From JAJDFU01 sp964640855 (lineage in GTDB: Bacteria; Bacteroidota; Bacteroidia; Chitinophagales; Saprospiraceae), in NCBI GenBank assembly GCA_964640855.1, contig CAZXIX010000100.1, forward strand, positions 1-15,991: a stretch of 15,991 nt of DNA. The letters are read 5' to 3'. The notes under the pieces were generated by a model. It was not told the origin of the DNA, did not search any database, and worked only from the letters and a program-made list of their open reading frames with translations. The position numbers were made by a program, and so were the translations under genes. This document shows, piece after piece, positions 7,097 through 13,316 of the stretch (its first letter is position 1; each line of letters starts with the position of its first letter).

Positions 7097-7738
7097 ATGA
7101 AAGCCGTTACACAAAATAAAAACACGCAAACTGCCATCTCTCCGCAGGAGGCCATCCAATTGCTGAAGGAAGGAAACGAGCGTTTCCTGGCCCGGCAGCA
7201 GGCCGAGCGGGACCTGCAAGATCAGATCCACAAAACCAGCGTGGGGCAATGGCCTTTCGCTGTGGTCTTGAGTTGCGTAGATTCCCGGGTCCCTGCCGAA
7301 ATCGTTTTCGACCAGGGCATCGGCGATATATTCAGTACCCGCGTTGCCGGCAATTTCGTGAATGAGGATATTCTCGGCAGTATGGAATACGCCTGCGCGG
7401 TAGCCGGATCCAAGCTGGTCCTGGTGATGGGACACACGGGATGCGGAGCCGTAAAAAGCACCTGCGACCATGTGTTGAGCCCCCTGGCGCTGGGCAACAT
7501 CACCCCCATGCTCAACAAGCTGACTCCCGCTGTGCATGCGGTCAAAACCGAAGAAGGCACAGATCGTAGTTCCCAAAACGCCGTCTTCGTCAACCAGGTC
7601 GTTAGGAAGAACGTGGAGATGACCATCGAGGATGTACGCATGCGAAGCCCGGTCCTGAAAGGGATGGAAGAGGAAGGAAAGATCGCCATTCGCGGAGCGA
7701 TTTACGACATCGCCTCCGGGAAAGTGGAGTTCCTCTAA
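7097..7738 (+). CDS. Beta-class carbonic anhydrase
   Basis: A 213-residue cytoplasmic zinc enzyme interconverting CO2 and bicarbonate. The zinc ligands are Cys60, His113 and Cys116 (VLSCVDSR and MGHTGCGAV), and the Asp62-Arg64 catalytic dyad is intact. The domain is complete, running from the helical N-terminus (SPQEAIQLLKEGNERFL) to the final strand (IAIRGAIYD). It follows the SulP gene by 124 nt with no evident terminator, so the two are probably co-transcribed. Together they would take up bicarbonate and equilibrate it with CO2. It converges on the SbtA-type gene, with 83 nt between the two stops. No export signal is visible. Confidence 0.96.
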   Translation: MKAVTQNKNTQTAISPQEAIQLLKEGNERFLARQQAERDLQDQIHKTSVGQWPFAVVLSCVDSRVPAEIVFDQGIGDIFSTRVAGNFVNEDILGSMEYACAVAGSKLVLVMGHTGCGAVKSTCDHVLSPLALGNITPMLNKLTPAVHAVKTEEGTDRSSQNAVFVNQVVRKNVEMTIEDVRMRSPVLKGMEEEGKIAIRGAIYDIASGKVEFL

Positions 7739-7821
7739 CGGGTATAAGGCGAGCGTCAGGCGACAGATAGCTGATTCGGACTGAATTTGTTTGCGCTACT
7801 CTCCCTTCAGACTGCCTACCG

Positions 7822-8784
7822 TTAAGTATACTGCACAATGGTAAAATAGAGCGGTATCCCCAAGGTAATGTTGAAGGGAAAGGTGATCGCCAGGGCCATC
7901 GGCAGATACAGGCTCGGGTTGGCTTTGGGCGCCGCGATCCGCATAGCCGCCGGTACGGCAATGTAGGAGGCGCTCCCCGCCAAAATGGCGAACAGGAAGC
8001 GGTTTCCGTCGCTCTCGGTCAAAAAGCCGCTTACTACGGCTACTACACAACCGTTCACTACGGGTATCAGGATCGAGAACAGGGTGGCAAACCAGCCTTG
8101 TTTCAGGAAGGAAGATAATTTGCGACCCGCCGTGATGCCCATATCCAACAGGAATACGGCCAGAAAGCCTTTGAAGATATCGGTGGTGAACGGTTTGATC
8201 CCTTCCGCCTGGTGATCGTTGGCCAGAAACCCGATCAAAAGGCTTCCCAGAATCAGGAACACACTCCCGTTCGTCAGAGAATGGTTCACCAGCTTGCCCA
8301 TAGAGACATCGCCCGTGGATTCCTTGTCAAAAAGGGCCATCAGCAATACCCCAACGATAATGGAAGGTGCTTCCATCAAAGCCATTACCGCCACCATGTG
8401 TCCGCCGAATTCGACCTGTTCCATGTCGAGAAAGGAAATGGCCGTAACAAAGGTGACGGCACTTACCGATCCGTAAGAGGCAGCTATCGCTCCCGCATTG
8501 GAGACCGTGAACTTCCACCGCAAAATAAAAAAGGTGTAGATCGGCACGATCCAGGCCAGAAAGATCCCGAATAGCAGCGACCAGAAAATTTCCGGACTAA
8601 AGGGACTGTGCGATAACTCCTGCCCGCCTTTAAATCCGATGGAGAAAAGCAGGTAGAGCGAAATGAATTTGGAAGAACTGGGGGGAATTTCCAGATCGCT
8701 TTTCAAATGGACCGCCAGAATGCCTAGTATAAAAAACAACAGGGCCGGATTGGTCAGGTTGTCCATCAGAAAGTGAAAATCCAT
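7822..8784 (-). CDS. sbtA: SbtA-type sodium-dependent bicarbonate permease
   Basis: A 320-residue integral membrane protein with about ten hydrophobic segments arranged as two halves. Each half has a broken-helix motif: NAGAIAASYGSVSAVTF (96-112) and FAILAGSASYIAVPAAMR (265-282). This duplicated (A/G)S.S signature is that of SbtA, the high-affinity sodium/bicarbonate symporter known from cyanobacteria. The linker between halves (about 150-170) is short, which makes the protein shorter than the cyanobacterial form. No PII-like sbtB lies beside it. It is the last gene of a minus-strand series after icd, the carbonic-anhydrase-like gene and the two-helix protein gene, but an intrinsic terminator lies just upstream. 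Read-through or a promoter I cannot locate must supply its expression. Bicarbonate as substrate rests on family and context. Confidence 0.9.
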   Translation of the reverse strand: MDFHFLMDNLTNPALLFFILGILAVHLKSDLEIPPSSSKFISLYLLFSIGFKGGQELSHSPFSPEIFWSLLFGIFLAWIVPIYTFFILRWKFTVSNAGAIAASYGSVSAVTFVTAISFLDMEQVEFGGHMVAVMALMEAPSIIVGVLLMALFDKESTGDVSMGKLVNHSLTNGSVFLILGSLLIGFLANDHQAEGIKPFTTDIFKGFLAVFLLDMGITAGRKLSSFLKQGWFATLFSILIPVVNGCVVAVVSGFLTESDGNRFLFAILAGSASYIAVPAAMRIAAPKANPSLYLPMALAITFPFNITLGIPLYFTIVQYT

Positions 8785-8807
8785 AGTCGGTCAGAAGTTT
8801 GGTTTCA

Positions 8808-8846
8808 TAAAAAAGGAGTTCCCCAAGCTAGCGAATGGGAACTCCT
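8808..8846 (-). terminator. Intrinsic terminator just upstream of the SbtA-type gene
   Basis: On the minus strand AGGAGTTCCC (8846-8837) pairs perfectly with GGGAACTCCT (8823-8814) across a 13-nt loop, and a T-run of six follows directly. It ends about 25 nt before the SbtA start and begins about 30 nt after the stop of the two-helix protein gene. It should end most transcripts coming from icd. Its position in the SbtA leader makes it a candidate attenuator. There is no T-run on the plus-strand side. Confidence 0.8.
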
Positions 8847-8876
8847 GAAAGACAGATCGGATATGAGAAAGGTATG

Positions 8877-9182
8877 CTAGCCTCTATAGTGCTTGTGTTT
8901 TTGGAAATCTACTTGTTTGTCCCATAATCCGATCAACGCGAGGGCGGCCAGCAATAAGCCGACCGGCAGAATGATGCCGGCTTGCGCGAATCCCAGGGCG
9001 GCATCCAAAGAAAACCAGGCGATAAACGCAAAAGTCCAGGCGAGAAAGCCCGTATTCGACTCCCGGCGAACCAACTCCCCATCGGGATTGATGCAAATCC
9101 GGCTCAGCTTTCTTTTTCTCGAGCCGGCCAAAAGCAATTCGACTTGCCGGGCTGATCCCAAAGGTCTTTTCCTGTCATCCAT
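8877..9182 (-). CDS. Small two-helix membrane protein
   Basis: A 101-residue protein of no recognised family. A basic, soluble N-terminus (1-43, rich in Arg/Lys, including SRKRKLSRICINPDGELVRR) precedes two hydrophobic helices at about 45-66 and 68-87 and a His/Lys tail. The basic segment should lie in the cytoplasm with both ends inside. I chose the ATG at 9182. An upstream TTG at 9236 would overlap the preceding gene and add a poorly structured stretch. It lies 28 nt after the carbonic-anhydrase-like gene and before the terminator and SbtA gene, so it could be an accessory subunit of that transporter locus; that is inference. Confidence 0.7.
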   Translation of the reverse strand: MDDRKRPLGSARQVELLLAGSRKRKLSRICINPDGELVRRESNTGFLAWTFAFIAWFSLDAALGFAQAGIILPVGLLLAALALIGLWDKQVDFQKHKHYRG

Positions 9183-9210
9183 TTTCCCTGCGCTTTCTAT
9201 TTTTTTGATG

Positions 9211-9696
9211 TTAGAAAGTGGTGCTTGATTCCTCAAAGCAATCTCTTTCCCGGTCGTAGACGAATCCCTTGAGTTGGACGCCCTCCGATTGGATCCGTTC
9301 TCCGATGTAGGCCGTTTCCCGTAGTTGCAGGGCCTGGCGAATGATATTCAGCCGGGCCAAGCAGGTCTGCTTCTCCTTTTTGTTCCGGGCCTGCGAAAAC
9401 GTGCGGGGGTTGCCCCGGTATACCTGTTTGAGTACAACCTCCGCCCGAACCGTACAACAACTGTTTTTTCCGTCCACTACGTTTTGAGTGAACGTACAGC
9501 AGTTGTCGTTGACGATGCAGATCTCCCGGATATCGTTCCGCGATAGCATTTGATTCACCTCCTCGGCATATTCAAAAGTCGCCGGCTGAAATACGCCTCC
9601 CAGGGCCGTCAGAAAGTAGGTTCTTCCCCCGAAATGCTGTCGGATCTTTCCTTCCATAAAACAATCCGGACAAACGAGGAAGAGTCTGTTCTGCAT
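9211..9696 (-). CDS. Diverged beta-carbonic-anhydrase-like protein
   Basis: A 161-residue protein that aligns by eye with the intact carbonic anhydrase of the same window. Shared features are strand-CxD (FLVCPDC, Cys9-Asp11), a G..yFlTAlGG segment matching FSTRVAGN, IREICIVNDNC (59-66) matching LVLVMGHTGC, and a C-terminal EG...lKGfvYD matching EG...IRGAIYD. The spacing from first to second Cys is 57 residues here and 56 in the enzyme. The His zinc ligand is replaced (NDNC for HTGC, Asn63) and the catalytic Arg of CxDxR is Phe13, while extra cysteines appear (Cys12, Cys67, Cys80, Cys81). Ordinary hydratase activity is therefore doubtful; it may sense, bind another metal, or act on another substrate. 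I chose the ATG at 9696 over the GTG at 9726. It lies 51 nt after icd. Confidence 0.78.
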   Translation of the reverse strand: MQNRLFLVCPDCFMEGKIRQHFGGRTYFLTALGGVFQPATFEYAEEVNQMLSRNDIREICIVNDNCCTFTQNVVDGKNSCCTVRAEVVLKQVYRGNPRTFSQARNKKEKQTCLARLNIIRQALQLRETAYIGERIQSEGVQLKGFVYDRERDCFEESSTTF

Positions 9697-9747
9697 GCTG
9701 TTCTTATTTCTCAGGCTGTGACTCACTTGACGTAATCTTGAGGTCCT

Positions 9748-11181
9748 TTACTGTCCCTGCCCCAGGGAGAAGCCGCGCACACCGTCGAATTCGTAGAGAT
9801 TCTCAGTCTTAATGACGTCTATATTGCTGGCGATGGCTTGCTGCAGGAGCTGGGGAATGCTTTCTTTAGCAGCGGGAGATCCGTTCTCCACCTCATACCG
9901 GCAGCGCCAGTGGTCCGTGCAAAAGGTCTCTTCCAGTCCGTTGGGCCATACTTTCACTCCCCGATTGGTGATCATGGTCAACTTGATGTCGCTGTTCAGT
10001 TTCTGAAGGCAAACCGCCAGCTCATCCGGGTTACTTCCTTTCCAGTCGACGAATACATCTACGCCCTTAAGAACCTTGTCGGCCGGTTTCCTCCTTTGGT
10101 AGGGAGGAATGTTGAGCTTGACATTCCGGGCATAGTCGGCTTCCATCAGTTTCCGGGGCTTTTGGCCCAGACGCTGGATGACGGCCTCCGCAAAAGCATC
10201 CGTTCCTACTTTCTCCCGGCTGACACCTTCTTTGTAGATATCGGCAGTATGGATCCCCTCCTCGATCGTGCGAGACCAGGCGTTTTTCACTTTTTCGGCT
10301 ATATCCTGCTGGCCGATGTGGTTGAGCATCATCACCGCGGCGCGCAACAAGCCCGAGGGATTGGCTATGCCCTGGCCGGCAATGTCGGGGGCAGAACCGT
10401 GGATGGCTTCAAACATGGCACAACGCTCACCGATGTTGGCCGAACCCGCCAGTCCCACCGAACCGGAAATCTGGGCCGTTACATCCGAAACCACATCGCC
10501 GTAGAGGTTGGGCATGACCACCACATCGAAGCGCTCCGGCTCATCTGCCAGGCGAGCTACTCCGATATCAATGATCCAGCTTTCAGTCTCGATATCCGGA
10601 TATTCCAGGGCAATCTCTTTGAAGACCCGGTGGAAAAGCCCGTCTGTGAGTTTCATGATATTATCCTTCACGAAACAGCTCACTTTTTTGCGCTTGTACA
10701 GGCGGGCATACTCGAAAGCGTAGCGAACGATCTTCTCGGAACCGGGTCGGGTGATCAACTTCAAACACTGTACCACTTCATCGGTCTGCTGATGCTCGAT
10801 CCCCGCATACAGATCTTCCTCATTCTCGCGGATCACCACCACATCCATCTGGGGGTGCTTGGTGTGCACATAAGGATAAAAACTTTTGCAGGGGCGCACG
10901 TTGGCATACAGGCCGAGCGATTTTCTCAGCGTTACATTCAGGCTTTTGTAGCCTCCGCCCTGCGGAGTGGTGATGGGCGCTTTCAGGAAAACCCGATGGG
11001 TGCGAATGCTCTGCCAGGCTTCCTCGCTGATCCCGCTGCTCAAGCCTTTTTGGTAAACCTTCTCTCCGACCTCGATCTCTTCCCATTCGATGCGGGCACC
11101 CGAAGCATCCAGAATGCGAAGGGTAGCATCCATGATCTCAGGTCCGATCCCGTCTCCTTTGGCTATGGTTATTTTTGTCAT
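9748..11181 (-). CDS. icd: Isocitrate dehydrogenase, long form
   Basis: A 477-residue cytoplasmic TCA-cycle enzyme converting isocitrate to 2-oxoglutarate and CO2. The N-terminal 340 residues are the decarboxylating dehydrogenase domain. Substrate residues are seen as SLNVTLR (80-86), Arg96, Arg118, Tyr125, Lys172 and the metal-binding Asp229/Asp233 in NLYGDVVSDVTAQISG. About 135 residues more (345-477) form the C-terminal domain typical of the long Thermus/Rickettsia-type enzymes. After HGSAP, where E. coli Icd has the NADP-contacting Lys-Tyr, this protein has Asp266-Ile267, as in NAD-using relatives such as isopropylmalate dehydrogenase, so NAD+ use is predicted. The gene diverges from the LysR regulator across 91 bp. 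A CAACTTTG at 11214-11207 on the minus strand is a weak -7 candidate. The carbonic-anhydrase-like gene follows 51 nt later. Confidence 0.95.
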   Translation of the reverse strand: MTKITIAKGDGIGPEIMDATLRILDASGARIEWEEIEVGEKVYQKGLSSGISEEAWQSIRTHRVFLKAPITTPQGGGYKSLNVTLRKSLGLYANVRPCKSFYPYVHTKHPQMDVVVIRENEEDLYAGIEHQQTDEVVQCLKLITRPGSEKIVRYAFEYARLYKRKKVSCFVKDNIMKLTDGLFHRVFKEIALEYPDIETESWIIDIGVARLADEPERFDVVVMPNLYGDVVSDVTAQISGSVGLAGSANIGERCAMFEAIHGSAPDIAGQGIANPSGLLRAAVMMLNHIGQQDIAEKVKNAWSRTIEEGIHTADIYKEGVSREKVGTDAFAEAVIQRLGQKPRKLMEADYARNVKLNIPPYQRRKPADKVLKGVDVFVDWKGSNPDELAVCLQKLNSDIKLTMITNRGVKVWPNGLEETFCTDHWRCRYEVENGSPAAKESIPQLLQQAIASNIDVIKTENLYEFDGVRGFSLGQGQ

Positions 11182-11211
11182 TTGTTTGTTTTATTTTTTA
11201 CAAGGGCAAAG

Positions 11212-11244
11212 TTGGGATGCTTAGTTCATAAATCATTATTTTTG
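11212..11244 (+). promoter_or_regulatory. Promoter of the LysR-family regulator gene
   Basis: TTG (11212-11214), a 22-bp spacer and TATTTTTG (11237-11244) fit the Bacteroidota -33/-7 consensus (TTG, TAnnTTTG) exactly. Transcription would start near 11251. A TTCATAA half-site sits between the two elements. Confidence 0.55.
11225..11231 (+). promoter_or_regulatory. Upstream TTCATAA half-operator
   Basis: TTCATAA is identical to the left arm of the inverted repeat at 11257-11277 and lies exactly 32 bp (about three helical turns) upstream of it. It sits between the -33 and -7 elements of the LysR-gene promoter. It is a plausible second contact site for a LysR tetramer. Confidence 0.4.
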
Positions 11245-11256
11245 TTTTAAATCTAA

Positions 11257-11277
11257 TTCATAAGTAAAGTTTATGAA
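11257..11277 (+). promoter_or_regulatory. LysR-type operator covering the regulator start codon
   Basis: TTCATAA-N7-TTATGAA is a perfect inverted repeat, equivalent to TTCAT-N11-ATGAA, with the T-N11-A spacing of LysR-family boxes. The right arm contains the ATG at 11273. It matches the site before the SulP gene in core and spacing. Its position just downstream of the promoter suggests autorepression and perhaps coupled control of the divergent icd gene. Confidence 0.6.
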
Positions 11278-12193
11278 CTATACCTTGCATCAACTCCAGA
11301 TCCTGCTGCAGGTGGTTAAATCCGGAAGTATTACCCAGGCTGCCAAAGAATTACACATGACGCAGCCGGCGGTGTCGATCCAGCTGAAAAACTTTCAGTC
11401 GCAGTTCGATATCCCGCTGACCGAGGTGATCGGCAAAAAATTGTACGTTACGGAATTTGGTTATTCGATCGCGGATATTGCGGAAAACATTCTCAAGGAA
11501 GCCGATGCGATCAAGTATAAGACACGGGAATTCAAGGGGCTGCTGGCCGGAAAATTGCGCATTTCCACCGCCTCTACGGGCAAATACGTCATGCCTTACT
11601 TTCTGAGCGGATTTATGAAAAAATACAAGGGCGTAGAGTTGGAGTTGGATGTGACGAACAAAACCCTGGTGGTCGAGAGCTTGCGAAAGAATGTCATCGA
11701 TTTCGCGTTGGTGTCCGTTTTGCCGGAAGATCTGGACGTGAAGGAGGTAAAGCTGCTGGAAAACAAACTTTACCTGGTGGGCAACACGCCCCAAATGGAT
11801 GAAGACCGCCCGCTCATCTACCGGGAAGAGGGTTCAGCCACCCGGAAAGCTATGGTCGAATATTACGGCAAGGAAAAATCCGCGAAGGCCATACAGCTTA
11901 CCTCCAATGAGACGGTCAAACAGGCTCTGATCGCCGGACTGGGCTATTCGATCATTCCGCTGATCGGCATCAAAAATGCCCTTTCCAACGGTGACCTCTG
12001 CATCATTCCTTCGCCCGGACTGCCGATCACCACCAGCTGGCGCCTGATCTGGCTGAAAGAAAAAAAGCTGTCGCCTGTAGCCGAGGCTTACCTGGATTAT
12101 TTGCGCGACGAAAAGGAAAACATCATTGAGTCCCGGTTTAAATGGTACCAGGAATTTACAAGCCAGGAGAAAGAAACGGAACCCATGGTATAG
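11273..12193 (+). CDS. LysR-family regulator, CbbR/CmpR-like
   Basis: A 306-residue LysR-type regulator. Residues 1-62 form the winged helix-turn-helix (LHQLQILLQVVKSGSITQAA, then MTQPAVSIQLKNF). The effector domain follows from about 90, opening with LRISTASTGKYVMPYFLSGF. This and the HTH wording resemble the CbbR/RbcR/CmpR group, which controls carbon fixation and bicarbonate uptake genes in autotrophs and cyanobacteria; the subgroup call is by eye. It diverges from icd, whose product 2-oxoglutarate is a known effector of the related cyanobacterial CcmR/NdhR. Operator-like repeats lie over its own start codon and before the SulP gene. A hairpin at 12217-12238 follows the stop. Family is certain, ligand and targets inferred. 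Confidence 0.93.
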   Translation: MNYTLHQLQILLQVVKSGSITQAAKELHMTQPAVSIQLKNFQSQFDIPLTEVIGKKLYVTEFGYSIADIAENILKEADAIKYKTREFKGLLAGKLRISTASTGKYVMPYFLSGFMKKYKGVELELDVTNKTLVVESLRKNVIDFALVSVLPEDLDVKEVKLLENKLYLVGNTPQMDEDRPLIYREEGSATRKAMVEYYGKEKSAKAIQLTSNETVKQALIAGLGYSIIPLIGIKNALSNGDLCIIPSPGLPITTSWRLIWLKEKKLSPVAEAYLDYLRDEKENIIESRFKWYQEFTSQEKETEPMV

Positions 12194-12216
12194 GGCCGGA
12201 GAGGGACGTTGGGCAT

Positions 12217-12243
12217 GAAGGCTTGAGAAAGAGCCTTCCTTTC
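12217..12243 (+). terminator. Terminator-like hairpin after the LysR gene
   Basis: GAAGGCT (12217-12223) and AGCCTTC (12232-12238) form a perfect 7-bp stem, extendable by a T-G pair, with a T-rich tail (CTTTC) on the plus strand. It starts 24 nt after the LysR stop and ends just before the stop of the convergent gene. The tail is imperfect, so efficiency is uncertain. Confidence 0.5.
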
Positions 12244-12245
12244 GC

Positions 12246-13307
12246 TTAGTCGATCAGGATCGGCAAGGTCAGGGTACCCGTAGCCCAGCCGGTCATCAGA
12301 TCCCCGTCGTACCCGCCCAGGTAATACAGGATCTCCCAGTCTGAATTCAGATCCACGGGTAAGGGACGGAAGAATTCCGGATCGACCATAGGCGCCGGCT
12401 GCGTCTGAGCCGTGCCCCGGATCGGATGGTGATAAAGCTGCCGCAGGGGAATCCGGCTTAAAAGCCGATTGGCGAATACGGTGGGGCCTGTCGATTGGGT
12501 GAAAAACTCCACCGCGAACAGGCGCGACTTGTAAGCTTCTGCCAAAGCTTTCTTATCGGTAGCTTCCGCTTCAGCGATCTTGCTCTTCAGCCAGTTGGCC
12601 CGATTCACGAAATGATGGTCCAGGTCGTCGATGCCGAGTTGGTCCAGGAGGTCCTGCGACATGGCAAAACGCTGTATGGGCAAACGAGGCACGATCACGT
12701 CGTTGGGAAAAATATCGATCAGCTCCTTCTCCGGATGGGCCGGATCCAGCGGATCGTAGCGTTTTAAGACCCGCTTGCTGTCGTCAGCCGTGGCCAGAGT
12801 GAGCACGAACGGACTCACCGTAAAACGATCCGGATCGCCATCGGAAACGATCTGGTTGCGCCCCTCAAAAATGGGTCCTTTCCAGGGCCAGCGGGTATCC
12901 TCGGGGCGATCTTCGAAGCGGACCAGACAACCTTTCAGGCGTTCGCCCAACTGAGCGTACTCCGCCGAAAGATCTTCCAGAGGGAATCCTCCCAGGCGGG
13001 CGCCGGTTACCTTTATCCCCAGGCCGGCCCGGTTGTACACGGAAAAGTCGGGCGAAGCTTCCCGGATATTTCGAATGTGAAACTGATCGTTGGACACCAA
13101 CTCGTCGAAATAGGGGTCCGATTCATCCTTGCGCCCGTAATGGGTTTCCACGTCCTGGGGTTGGCACCAAATACTGGGCTCGAGCAAAGATTCGCCGGCG
13201 ACGGAATAGGTGAACCCGCTCACCCCCCTTTGCTCGTCAGAAGGATCGGGGTCTGTGGCCAGGCGACAGAGCCAAAAGCCTTCGAAGGAAATATCGAGTC
13301 GAGTCAT
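12246..13307 (-). CDS. Uncharacterised partner of the ferritin-like protein
   Basis: A 353-residue protein of unknown function without signal peptide or membrane helices. The N-terminus has a striking motif, FEGFWLCRLATDPDP followed by DEQRGVSGFTYS (residues 8-35), that looks strongly conserved. The middle has IFEGRNQIVSDGDPDRFTVSPF (split over two strands, about 145-168), and the C-terminus contains a WEILYYLGGYDGDLMTGWATGTL segment in two pieces. The start ATG at 13307 lies 9 nt after the stop of the ferritin-like gene, which indicates translational coupling and a joint role. I recall similar proteins beside VioB-type ferritin-like proteins in other bacteria, but cannot name a family. It may be a maturation, substrate-binding or structural partner. 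It ends convergently with the LysR gene. Confidence 0.82.
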   Translation of the reverse strand: MTRLDISFEGFWLCRLATDPDPSDEQRGVSGFTYSVAGESLLEPSIWCQPQDVETHYGRKDESDPYFDELVSNDQFHIRNIREASPDFSVYNRAGLGIKVTGARLGGFPLEDLSAEYAQLGERLKGCLVRFEDRPEDTRWPWKGPIFEGRNQIVSDGDPDRFTVSPFVLTLATADDSKRVLKRYDPLDPAHPEKELIDIFPNDVIVPRLPIQRFAMSQDLLDQLGIDDLDHHFVNRANWLKSKIAEAEATDKKALAEAYKSRLFAVEFFTQSTGPTVFANRLLSRIPLRQLYHHPIRGTAQTQPAPMVDPEFFRPLPVDLNSDWEILYYLGGYDGDLMTGWATGTLTLPILID

Positions 13308-13316
13308 GGTTTCAGG

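Noticed and set aside
8804..8811. TTCATAAA half-site near the SbtA start, as a LysR site
   Set aside because: It has no partner arm at N11 and is made mostly of the terminator's A-run, so chance is likely.
9183..9236. TTG start for the two-helix protein
   Set aside because: It would overlap the preceding gene by 26 nt, while an ATG at 9182 fits with a 28-nt gap.
9838..11250. 470-codon plus-strand frame opposite icd
   Set aside because: It is the antisense of a certain isocitrate dehydrogenase gene in high-GC codon phase; its His/Gly/Leu-rich sequence shows no domain.
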